The position numbers and the translations under genes were made by a program. Positions 1 through 6,700 of a stretch of 9,078 nt of DNA are shown piece after piece. Numbering within the stretch: the first letter of the stretch is position 1; the number at the start of each line of letters is the position of its first letter. The DNA is from Candidatus Zipacnadia bacterium (GTDB lineage Bacteria; Armatimonadota; Zipacnadia; Zipacnadales; Zipacnadaceae). The stretch is taken from the NCBI GenBank assembly GCA_029821255.1, contig JALGTS010000022.1, positions 1 to 9,078 on the forward strand, in the 5' to 3' direction. The notes under the pieces were generated by a model, which saw only the letters and a program-made list of their open reading frames with translations, made no database searches and was not told the DNA's origin.

Positions 1-8
1 CTCCTCTC
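1..8 (-). promoter_or_regulatory. Probable Shine-Dalgarno site of a further downstream gene outside the window
   Basis: The coding strand reads GAGAGGAG at the very edge, 20 nt past the stop of the second PaaK gene. No terminator-like hairpin lies in the 28 nt after that stop. A start codon would be expected within about ten bases beyond the edge. Confidence 0.35.
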
Positions 9-28
9 GCTAATCAAACCAGTATTGC

Positions 29-1339
29 TCAGCGCTCCGGGGCAGCTTCAATGATGCGGGTGGGGCCCTCGCTGAGGTCAAGCGAGCCGGGTTGGACCAG
101 TTTCACTGCAACAGTCATCCCCAGCAGATCCTGCAGGCGCTCTTCAATATGCTGCTCGGTGGTTATCAGATCGCCCATACTGTCGGGAGTTGAATCCGCA
201 GCGACCTCAACATGGGCTTCCAGATGCTCCACTGCACTGCTGCGGTCCAGCACAAGCTGGAACTGGTCGCTTATGCCTGGTATCTCAGCAAGCACTTGCT
301 GCACCTGGTCGGGGAAAATATTCGTTCCGCGTACGATTAGCCGATCATCGGTGTGCTGGGTTATGCGGCTCATACGCGCCAGAGTGCGGCCACAGGGGCA
401 GGGCTCAAGGTTCAGTCGGCTGATATCCCCCGAGCGATAGCGTAGCAGGGGCATCGCTTCTTTGTTGAGCGTGGTGAAGACCAGCTCGCCCTCCTCGCCA
501 GGAGGCAGGACATTGCCACTGTCTGGATCAATGACCTCCACCAGGTACTGATCTTCGGCGATGTGGAGACCTGCACGGGCTTCGCACTCATACGAGACGC
601 CGGGGCCGCCGATCTCGGACAAGCCGTAGACGTCAAAGGCCTTGATGAGTAGTTTATCCTCAATCTGCTGGCGCACGCTTTCGTCCCAGACCTCAGCACC
701 AAATAGACCAATACGCAGTGACAGCGAGTGGGGGTCCACATCCATCTCTTCGGCAGTAGCCGCGATGCGCAGGGCGTAGTAAGGGGTGCCAATTATGACC
801 GTAGTGCGATAGTCACGCATCACTTCCACCTGACGGCGGGTATCCCCGTGCGAGACCGGTATAACCGACGCGCCAATGGCCTCTGCACCGTGGTGGAAAC
901 CAAAGCCACCGGTGAACACGCCGTAGCCGAAGAATATCTGTACCACATCGTCTTTGGTAACGCCGCCAGCGGTCAGATTGCGAGCGACCAGATCGGTCCA
1001 GTGGCGCAGGTCGTTGGCGGTGTAGCCAACTACCGTAGGCCGCCCCGTTGTTCCCGATGACTGGTGAAGGCGGACAACCTCGCGCAAGGGCACAGCAAAC
1101 ATCCCATAGGGGTAACTGTCGCGCAGGTCCTGTTTTTCAGTAAACGGCAGGCGCTGGATATCTTCCAGAGACTGAATGTCCTCAGGGTAGATGGCCCGCT
1201 CTTCAAATTGCTTCGCATAGAAGGCAACGTTACGCGCAGCTCGGTTGACTGTCGCCTGCAAGCGCTCCAACTGAAGCTGCTGAAGCTCAGCACGGTGGAT
1301 ACATTCGTATCGCTCATCCCAGATTAGGCCATCAGCCAT
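29..1339 (-). CDS. PaaK-family (phenylacetate-CoA ligase-like) protein, divergent copy 2 lacking the C-terminal lysine
   Basis: ANL-superfamily protein of 436 residues, homologous to copy 1 along its whole length. Retained: phosphate-binding SSGTTGRPT (94-102), FGYGVFTGG, adenine-binding YGLSE (238-242), Asp305 in RYRSGD, CPCGRT (314-319) and the hinge region RLIVRGTNIFP. Altered: SGGN becomes SHGD (163-166), GAEPW becomes GAEVW, and the C-terminal RSEGK motif becomes LSEGP, with Pro426 where the catalytic lysine is expected. The last residues (RIIEAAPER) also drift from the usual RVID ending. The frame is open, with a good Shine-Dalgarno and a 3-nt gap after livF, so it does not look like a decaying pseudogene. 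It may be a ligase with changed chemistry, a binding or regulatory paralogue, or a specialised enzyme. Family is certain; activity is not. Confidence 0.88.
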   Translation of the reverse strand: MADGLIWDERYECIHRAELQQLQLERLQATVNRAARNVAFYAKQFEERAIYPEDIQSLEDIQRLPFTEKQDLRDSYPYGMFAVPLREVVRLHQSSGTTGRPTVVGYTANDLRHWTDLVARNLTAGGVTKDDVVQIFFGYGVFTGGFGFHHGAEAIGASVIPVSHGDTRRQVEVMRDYRTTVIIGTPYYALRIAATAEEMDVDPHSLSLRIGLFGAEVWDESVRQQIEDKLLIKAFDVYGLSEIGGPGVSYECEARAGLHIAEDQYLVEVIDPDSGNVLPPGEEGELVFTTLNKEAMPLLRYRSGDISRLNLEPCPCGRTLARMSRITQHTDDRLIVRGTNIFPDQVQQVLAEIPGISDQFQLVLDRSSAVEHLEAHVEVAADSTPDSMGDLITTEQHIEERLQDLLGMTVAVKLVQPGSLDLSEGPTRIIEAAPER

Positions 1340-1342
1340 AAG

Positions 1343-2077
1343 CTAAACCTCCTCATAGTCCTTGCCGAGGTAAGCGCGTTGGACATCGCGGTTAGCCAAC
1401 AGCTCCTCGGCGGTGCCTTCAAGCACGATCTGGCCAACTTCCAGCACATAGCCGCGGTCGGCAATCTTAAGTGCCGCAGCTACATTCTGTTCCACCAGTA
1501 AGATGCTGGTGCCTCGCTGGCAGAGGGCCTTGATTTTGGCAAAGACCTCGTTAGCTGCTTTAGGGGCCAGGCCTACTGAAGGCTCGTCAAGTAGCAGCAT
1601 ACGCGGTGCCGACATCATCGCTCGGCCAATCGCCAACATCTGCTGCTGACCACCGCTAAGCGTGTCTGCCCGCCGGTGGGCAGCCTCAGCCAGAACCGGG
1701 AACAGCTCGCAGACTTCCTCCAGGTCCTGTTGGATTTGCTGGCGTGACCGGCGGCTCATGCGAGAGTAGGCCCCCAACAGCAGATTGTCCTGGACAGTTA
1801 GCTCACCGAACAGAAGGCGGCCTTCAGGTACTTGAGTAAGACCTTTGCCGACCACCTGGTCAGCGCGAATATTAGTGATATCCTCCCCAGCAAAGCAGAC
1901 GCGGCCGGATTGCGCTGTTACCAGCCCGCATATCACATTAAGCGTGGTACTCTTACCGGCACCGTTAGCACCCAGCAGCGCCGTGATTTCGCCTTCATTG
2001 GCATGCAGCGATATACCCTTAAGCGCCAGCAAGCCCTCGTAGGCGGCGGTCACCGAACTAAGCTCCAGCAAGCTCAT
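1343..2077 (-). CDS. livF: Branched-chain amino acid-type ABC transporter ATP-binding protein LivF
   Basis: Second cytoplasmic ATPase of the importer, 244 residues from the ATG at 2077. Walker A is GANGAGKST (36-44), Q-loop Gln82 is followed by the LivF hallmark VPEGRLLF, the signature is a perfect LSGGQ (140-144), and Walker B is MLLLDEP (160-166). The usual switch histidine is Gln in LLVEQN, which is normal for LivF. A GTG at 2080 is directly upstream in frame; ATG at 2077 is favoured because AGAGG then lies at 8 nt instead of 5. It begins just after the livG stop and ends in TAG. Its last codons (Glu-Glu-Val) also contain the ribosome-binding site of the next gene. Confidence 0.94.
   Translation of the reverse strand: MSLLELSSVTAAYEGLLALKGISLHANEGEITALLGANGAGKSTTLNVICGLVTAQSGRVCFAGEDITNIRADQVVGKGLTQVPEGRLLFGELTVQDNLLLGAYSRMSRRSRQQIQQDLEEVCELFPVLAEAAHRRADTLSGGQQQMLAIGRAMMSAPRMLLLDEPSVGLAPKAANEVFAKIKALCQRGTSILLVEQNVAAALKIADRGYVLEVGQIVLEGTAEELLANRDVQRAYLGKDYEEV
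1348..1354 (-). promoter_or_regulatory. Strong Shine-Dalgarno site for the second PaaK gene, inside livF
   Basis: GAGGAGG on the coding strand forms the last two glutamate codons and the first base of the final valine codon of livF, and lies 8 nt (counted from GGAGG) before the ATG at 1339. It is one of the best matches in the window, so this downstream gene seems set for efficient translation despite its distal place. Confidence 0.7.
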
Positions 2078-2082
2078 CACAG

Positions 2083-2901
2083 TTACCTCTGCGCCGGGGA
2101 AGGGTTGGCAATAAAATCGTCGCCAAGGTAGGCAGCAATCACCTGCGGATTGCTCTGAACTTGGCTGGGGCTGCCCTCGGCGATCTTGCGACCACGGTCG
2201 ATGACCAACACCCGTTCGGAAACCTCCATCAACAGACGCATATCATGCTCTATCAACATTATGGTTAGGCCCAGCTCTTGCTGCATCCGGATGATGAACT
2301 CAGCCAGGGTCCGCGTCTCGCGAGTGTTCAGTCCCGCTCCCGGTTCATCAAGGAGCACTACCTGGGGCTCTGCCGCTAAGGCACGGGCGACCTCCAGGAG
2401 TCGCTGCTGCCCAGTGGTCAGATTACTGGCTAAGACATCAGCACGATCGGCTAAACCCACCATTTCCAGATAGCCATATGCAGCGTCGCGCAGGTAGCGT
2501 TCTTCGCGATGTATTCCCGGCAGCCTTAGAACCGTTGCTAATAGCCCTACCGACCCTTTGCGATGGCAGCCGACCAGGACATTCTCCAAGACGGTCATTT
2601 GGCGGAATAGGCGGATATTCTGGAAGGTGCGCGCTATACCTAGTTCAGCCACTCGGTGACAGGGCAAGCCCGTGATTCGTTGACTGCGAAAGTTGATCTC
2701 TCCGGCAGTGGGACGAAGGGCCCCACATATTACATTGAAAAGAGTAGTCTTACCCGCGCCATTGGGCCCGATGATGCCCAGGATTTCCCCTGCTCGGACA
2801 TAGCCGCTTACGCCGTCCAAAGCAACCAGGCCCCCGAAGGTTTTGGAGACCTGCTGGAAGCTGAGTACTATGCCAGTTGCTGTCTGGATGTGTTGGTGCA
2901 T
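2083..2901 (-). CDS. livG: Branched-chain amino acid-type ABC transporter ATP-binding protein LivG
   Basis: Cytoplasmic ATPase, 272 residues, one of the two that power the LivHM channel. Walker A is GPNGAGKTT (45-53), the Q-loop glutamine is Gln94 in RTFQNIRLF (strongly LivG-like), the signature is LTTGQ (161-165) in place of LSGGQ, Walker B is VVLLDEP (181-187), and the switch histidine is His219 in IEHD. A degenerate signature is usual in LivG (often LxYGQ); the Thr-Thr version is slightly atypical but keeps Gly-Gln. The C-terminal extension typical of LivG is present (GRKIAEGSPSQV to the end). ATG at 2901 follows livM by 7 nt with only a weak AGG upstream, so translation is probably coupled. 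Its TAA stop sits 5 nt before the livF ATG. Confidence 0.94.
   Translation of the reverse strand: MHQHIQTATGIVLSFQQVSKTFGGLVALDGVSGYVRAGEILGIIGPNGAGKTTLFNVICGALRPTAGEINFRSQRITGLPCHRVAELGIARTFQNIRLFRQMTVLENVLVGCHRKGSVGLLATVLRLPGIHREERYLRDAAYGYLEMVGLADRADVLASNLTTGQQRLLEVARALAAEPQVVLLDEPGAGLNTRETRTLAEFIIRMQQELGLTIMLIEHDMRLLMEVSERVLVIDRGRKIAEGSPSQVQSNPQVIAAYLGDDFIANPSPAQR
2086..2090 (-). promoter_or_regulatory. Shine-Dalgarno site deciding the livF start
   Basis: AGAGG on the coding strand, within the last codons of livG. It is 8 nt from the ATG at 2077 and 5 nt from the adjacent GTG at 2080; the longer spacing is the more usual one. Either start gives essentially the same protein. Confidence 0.55.
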
Positions 2902-2908
2902 ATCAAGC

Positions 2909-3922
2909 CTATACCGTTGAAGGTGCAGTTGGTGAACGACGGCGCAACCGGCTCGTCAGACTAATCAGCCCCTGGGGCAAGAAGATCACCACTGCTGTTA
3001 GCACTGCGCCGAACAGAATTACGTCCAGATCAGCCACCCAGGGGATCTGTTCGCCGGTCTTGGCGATAACCTCACCCAGTATCGTGAGCAAGGCGGCACC
3101 GGCCACCGGCCCCCAGACACTTCTCGCCCCGCCGGCTACTACCATTATAAGTAACTCCACCGAGAAAGCAAAGCCAAAGGGATCCGGACTGACAAAGCGT
3201 AAAAGGTGAGCGTAGAGGCTACCAGCCACCGAGGCCAACATTGCACTGATCACAAATACCAAGAGTTTGTAGCGGGCGACGTCAACGCCGGAGAGTGCCG
3301 CAGCTAACTCGCTTTCGTGCAGCGCGCGCAGCGCCCGACCGATCCGCGAATGTACCAGGTTATTGGCCAACAATATAGTGACAGTGAGCACTGCTATGAC
3401 TGCAATATAGAACTCGGGCTTGGTGTCAAGCTGCCAATAGCCAACACCCAGCGGCGGGATACCCATTAGACCACCAAAGCCGCCGGTCAACCCACGGGCT
3501 TGATTGAAGATGATCTGGACAATGATACCCAGGCCGAGGGTAAACATTGCCAGATAATGGCCGTGAAGGCGAAGCGTAGGGGCACCGAGCAGCACTGCGA
3601 CCACTGCAGTCAGGACAATGCCAGCGGCCATTGCCCCCAGAGGCGGGATGCCCGCCTTGGTGGTGAGGATGGCAGTGGTATAAGCACCCAGACCGTAGAA
3701 AGCAGCGTGGCCGAGGGAAACCTGACCAGCGTAGCCCATCAGCAGGCCCAGGCCGATGGCGATGATGGCGTGGATACCGATGAAGATAGCGATAGTGAGC
3801 AGGTAGCCATTACCACTGGCTATGGGAGCGACCACCACTGCGGCCAGCAGTAGCCAACCCAGCGCCCTGAATACGATACTCCCATGCTCAGCCTGTGGCG
3901 GCGGACGACGCGTCGGCTTCAT
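2909..3922 (-). CDS. livM: Branched-chain amino acid-type ABC transporter permease LivM
   Basis: Second membrane permease of the importer, 337 residues from the start chosen here. It has a basic, proline-rich N-terminal tail (KPTRRPPP) and then roughly nine hydrophobic segments. The LivM signature GQVSLGHAAF is at 66-75, and the EAA-type loop (SRIGRALRALHESELAAALSG) at about 192-212 docks onto LivG/LivF. An in-frame start at 3970 would add 16 residues and overlap livH by 52 nt. I prefer ATG at 3922, because it forms the ATGA overlap with the livH stop and has AAGGA six nt upstream. The gene ends in TAG, 7 nt before livG. Confidence 0.92.
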   Translation of the reverse strand: MKPTRRPPPQAEHGSIVFRALGWLLLAAVVVAPIASGNGYLLTIAIFIGIHAIIAIGLGLLMGYAGQVSLGHAAFYGLGAYTTAILTTKAGIPPLGAMAAGIVLTAVVAVLLGAPTLRLHGHYLAMFTLGLGIIVQIIFNQARGLTGGFGGLMGIPPLGVGYWQLDTKPEFYIAVIAVLTVTILLANNLVHSRIGRALRALHESELAAALSGVDVARYKLLVFVISAMLASVAGSLYAHLLRFVSPDPFGFAFSVELLIMVVAGGARSVWGPVAGAALLTILGEVIAKTGEQIPWVADLDVILFGAVLTAVVIFLPQGLISLTSRLRRRSPTAPSTV

Positions 3923-4824
3923 AGTGCTTCCTTCTTCTGGCGCCCCAATAGTCCCTGCGGGCGCAGCCACAGTATGAGCAGAGCTACAGCCAGGGCAATT
4001 GCCTTATTATAGCCTGAGGAAACCATCCCGCCAGTCAGTGGATCAATGAAGCCGCCAGCCAGGCTCTCCAACAGCCCCAGCATTATGCCGCCGACCACTG
4101 CCCCAAGGCTGTTGCCCAATCCCCCAACCACCGCCGCCAGGAAGCCGGTCAACGTGAAGGTGGTCCCTTGCGAATAACGCATCATAGTCACCGGGGTGAG
4201 CACAACACCGGCTAAGGCAGCCACCACAGCGCTGAGAGCAAAGCTGAGGCTGACCATACGGTTGATGTTGATACCAACCAATTGGGCAGCCGCGCGGTTG
4301 ATGGCGCAAGCCTGCATGGCCTTACCCGTAAGAGTATATCTGAAGAAGCTCTGCACCCCGATAACGCTGAGTACGGCCACCGCCATCACCCACAGTCGTT
4401 GCGGGTCTATGCCCGCCGTCCCGATCCGGACAGGTTGTGTACCACTGAACGGCGGCAGGATTACAGCCTCGCGTCCCCATAGCAACTTGGCGCCTCCCTT
4501 CAGGACAAGGGAGACGCCAATAGTTGCGATGATCAGCGTCATTATAGAGGTTGCCGGAAGGGGCCGGATGGCCAAGCGCTCCACAGCGAGGCCTACACCT
4601 GTCACCACTGCTACCGCCACAGCCACCGCCACTGGTAGAGGCAGCCCCACATTTACCAACGCAACTGCTCCCATTCCCCCCAACATAACAAACTCGCCCT
4701 GAGCAAAGTTGATTATACCAGTGGCATTGTAGATTATGGTCAAGCCAAGCCCGACCACACCGTAGACAACTCCGATTGAGACACCAGTGACCAGGTACTG
4801 GACTAACTGGTCAGTCAGGCTCAT
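3919..4824 (-). CDS. livH: Branched-chain amino acid-type ABC transporter permease LivH
   Basis: Integral membrane permease, 301 residues, with about eight hydrophobic segments. The family signature GIINFAQGEF is at 36-45, after an amphipathic entry and first helix. The cytoplasmic EAA-type loop that contacts the ATPases is at about 164-185 (TLTGKAMQACAINRAAAQLVG). It pairs with LivM to form the transmembrane channel. ATG at 4824 is preceded by GAGGT six nt upstream. Its TGA overlaps the ATG of livM (ATGA), implying coupled translation and equal stoichiometry. One membrane segment (65-74) is an alternating Ala-Val run encoded by a near-repeat of GTGGCN hexamers. The transported compound cannot be assigned from the permease. 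Confidence 0.93.
   Translation of the reverse strand: MSLTDQLVQYLVTGVSIGVVYGVVGLGLTIIYNATGIINFAQGEFVMLGGMGAVALVNVGLPLPVAVAVAVAVVTGVGLAVERLAIRPLPATSIMTLIIATIGVSLVLKGGAKLLWGREAVILPPFSGTQPVRIGTAGIDPQRLWVMAVAVLSVIGVQSFFRYTLTGKAMQACAINRAAAQLVGININRMVSLSFALSAVVAALAGVVLTPVTMMRYSQGTTFTLTGFLAAVVGGLGNSLGAVVGGIMLGLLESLAGGFIDPLTGGMVSSGYNKAIALAVALLILWLRPQGLLGRQKKEAL
3929..3933 (-). promoter_or_regulatory. Shine-Dalgarno site that fixes the livM start
   Basis: AAGGA on the coding strand lies six nt upstream of the ATG at 3922, inside the last codons of livH. It supports the ATGA-overlap start rather than the in-frame upstream start at 3970. Confidence 0.7.
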
Positions 4825-4883
4825 AATGTGACCTCTGTTTCGGCAGTTGCTTTAACTTATGCCGCAATGGTAAGTTCGGGAGT

Positions 4884-6095
4884 CTATTTTATGAGCTGCC
4901 AGGCGCCATCCACAATCTTGACCCAGACAAAGGCGTCCAAGGTCAGACCGTTGTGGTCTTCAGGCGAGTACTTGAACTCGCCGGCGGTGCCCATAAACTC
5001 GGTCTGTTCAATAGCGTCACGGACCTTGGCCCGGTCGGCCTCTCCAGCCGTCTCTATAGCGTTGACCGCGATCCAGAATGCATCGTAAGCGTGACCGGCG
5101 AAGGTATTAGGCGCTGTGCCATACTTAGCCTCATAAGCAGTAGCGAAGTCCTCAAGTAGGCTCTTGAATGGATCGTCGTCAGGCAACTGCTCCCACACAA
5201 TCAGCCGACCCGCCGGCAGTTGGACCCCATTGGCAGCTTCCCCGGCCAGCTCGATGAACTTCTGGTTGGCTACACCATGGCTCTGCAATATCGGCACATC
5301 CAGCCCGATTGTCTTGGCCTGCTTTGTGATGAGCGCCGGGCCGGGATTAGTCCCCCAGCAGATCAAAGCCTCAGGCTTAGCTGCTTTGATCTTGGTCAAC
5401 TGTGTAGTCATATCGGTGTCGTCCCCGCCGAATGTCTCGGTAGCGACAATTTTGATACCCTTCTCAGCGGCGATAGCTTTTATATTGTTCTGTCCATCTT
5501 CACCATACGGATTGGCTACGTAGATCGAGGCCACTCGGTCAATGCCCTCTTTCTCCAGGTACTCAAAGCACTTAGCCACCGCCAACGCATTGGTCTGGGG
5601 CACGGCAAAGACATAACTGGCGACCGGATCAGTAATAGCCTTCCCGGCAGCACAGGCGATCAGTGGTACACCTGCCTCCTGGCAGATTTCCTTCAGAGGC
5701 ATAGTAGAGGGCGTCGTGGACGGCCCAATGATTGCTACTACGCCCTGTTCAATCAGGTCGTTAGCGCCCTTTACTGCTCCATCCGGCACACTCTCGTCAT
5801 CCTTGATGATGATCTCCAGCGGCCGTCCCAGAACACCACCCTGGTCGTTAACCTGCTCTTCGAGCATCAGTGCGGTCTTCTTCTCCGGATCACCCAGGGG
5901 TGATGACCGACCGGTGACACTGAAAACGGCGCCAATCTTTATCGGCTCACCCGCGGGTTTGGCGACAGGTGTAGGCTTCGGTGGAAGTGGTAGTGCCTGT
6001 TGGGGTGTCTTAGCCGGTGGACAACCAGCTAAGACAACTGCTATTGCCAGCGCCGTAACTACTCCCAGCAACATCTTCATCTGTGTGGACTTCAT
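4884..6095 (-). CDS. livJ: Liv-type ABC transporter substrate-binding lipoprotein
   Basis: Extracytoplasmic binding protein of the branched-chain amino acid (HAAT) importer family, type I periplasmic fold. Of 403 residues, 1-24 form a lipoprotein signal peptide with lipobox LAGC and lipidated Cys25. A proline-rich tether (26-51) follows, then the binding domain beginning IKIGAVFSVTG. A ligand-contact loop IIGPSTTPST lies at 122-131, and a GDDTDMTTQL segment is typical of LivK/LivJ relatives. ATG at 6095 has a strong AGGAGG at 9-nt spacing. It is followed after 59 nt by livH, the classic order. The family binds Leu/Ile/Val but also aromatic amino acids, aromatic acids, amides and urea. Next to iorAB and paaK, an aromatic or branched-chain ligand is plausible but unproven. 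Confidence 0.92.
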   Translation of the reverse strand: MKSTQMKMLLGVVTALAIAVVLAGCPPAKTPQQALPLPPKPTPVAKPAGEPIKIGAVFSVTGRSSPLGDPEKKTALMLEEQVNDQGGVLGRPLEIIIKDDESVPDGAVKGANDLIEQGVVAIIGPSTTPSTMPLKEICQEAGVPLIACAAGKAITDPVASYVFAVPQTNALAVAKCFEYLEKEGIDRVASIYVANPYGEDGQNNIKAIAAEKGIKIVATETFGGDDTDMTTQLTKIKAAKPEALICWGTNPGPALITKQAKTIGLDVPILQSHGVANQKFIELAGEAANGVQLPAGRLIVWEQLPDDDPFKSLLEDFATAYEAKYGTAPNTFAGHAYDAFWIAVNAIETAGEADRAKVRDAIEQTEFMGTAGEFKYSPEDHNGLTLDAFVWVKIVDGAWQLIK

Positions 6096-6156
6096 TTCGT
6101 TGACCCTCCTAGCTTGATGGTTTTCGCTTTTGCACTACATAGTACCCCTACCATAT

Positions 6157-6179
6157 CAGCCAACGGTATCCGTTAGCTG
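6157..6179 (-). promoter_or_regulatory. Perfect-length hairpin in the ACT-livJ intergenic gap
   Basis: An inverted repeat of two 10-nt arms around a 3-nt ATA loop. On the transcribed strand the arms are CAGCTAACGG and CCGTTGGCTG, pairing over all ten positions with a single G-U wobble. It lies in the only gap above 100 nt (6096-6217). No T-tract follows it, so it does not look like an intrinsic terminator. It could be an RNA processing or stabilising stem that raises expression of the substrate-binding protein, or a DNA operator. Its function is not known. Confidence 0.55.
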
Positions 6180-6217
6180 TTGTAGTCATCGGTGGTCTGG
6201 CTCGGACGGGCGGGTAA

Positions 6218-6658
6218 TCAGAGCTGGTAAGCCTCCTCGGGGGCAAGCAGCTTGAACCCAGCTTGCTCGAGCGCCTCGGCGGCTTGCTGACTGCAGGCGT
6301 TCTCCACCCGCATCACCACCACAGCATCTTGGCCAGGATTGTTGGCGAAGGCATAAAGATATTCAATATTTATGCCCATCGGCTGGATGACTTCCAACGC
6401 TCCGGCCAATCCACCAGGACGGTGCGGAATCTGCACGGCCAGCACCTCCGTCTCGCCTACTGAGAAGCCCGCCTCACGCAGCACCTCTACTGCCTTAGTG
6501 GGTTGGTTACAGATGAAGCGCAGAATGCCGAAGTCTGAGGTCTCAGCGACCGACAGAGCACCGATGTTTATGCCAGCGGCGGCGATGACACCGCTAACCT
6601 CGGCCAATCGCCCTGATTTGTTCTCCAAAAAGACCGATACCTGTCGCACCATGTCCAT
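6218..6658 (-). CDS. Tandem ACT domain protein (amino-acid sensor)
   Basis: Small 146-residue cytosolic protein made of two ACT domains and nothing else. ACT1 spans about residues 5-68, with the ligand-loop turn NKSGRL (13-18) followed by a helix and GINIGAL; ACT2 spans about 72-141, with HRPGGL (79-84) followed by GINIEYLYAFA. ACT domains bind amino acids or similar small ligands at domain interfaces. There is no DNA-binding or catalytic domain, so it must act by contacting another protein or as a ligand-binding module. Its place between the aryl-CoA ligase and the amino-acid-type importer suggests a role tied to that pathway (inference). ATG at 6658 is preceded by GGGAGGG at 6-nt spacing; the next Met, residue 3, is too far from it. 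Clear domain call, unknown molecular role. Confidence 0.88.
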   Translation of the reverse strand: MDMVRQVSVFLENKSGRLAEVSGVIAAAGINIGALSVAETSDFGILRFICNQPTKAVEVLREAGFSVGETEVLAVQIPHRPGGLAGALEVIQPMGINIEYLYAFANNPGQDAVVVMRVENACSQQAAEALEQAGFKLLAPEEAYQL

Positions 6659-6700
6659 AGCTGTCCCTCCCTAAAAAGGAGTCAAGACTTGCATGTTATT

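Noticed and set aside
29..1339. Second PaaK copy as a pseudogene
   Set aside because: The frame is complete, of family length, with most motifs kept and a strong ribosome-binding site. The loss of lysine looks like functional divergence and not decay, though activity is unproven.
3923..3970. Upstream in-frame start giving a 16-residue longer LivM
   Set aside because: It would overlap livH by 52 nt, while ATG at 3922 forms an ATGA overlap with a well-spaced AAGGA. The extra residues are just livH sequence read in another frame.
5220..5903. 227-codon open frame on the plus strand
   Set aside because: Fully antisense to the substrate-binding protein; low-complexity mixture without motif. Same reasoning for other plus-strand frames such as 4196-4702 and 3500-3853.
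6096..6156. Sigma-70-type promoter ahead of livJ
   Set aside because: TACTAT and TTGGCT hexamers occur but at 13-nt spacing, and no pair of boxes at 16-18 nt is convincing.
6157..6179. Intrinsic terminator separating the ior-paaK-ACT genes from the liv genes
   Set aside because: The hairpin is strong but is followed by ATATGGTAGGGG on the transcribed strand, with no run of T. Kept only as a structural element.
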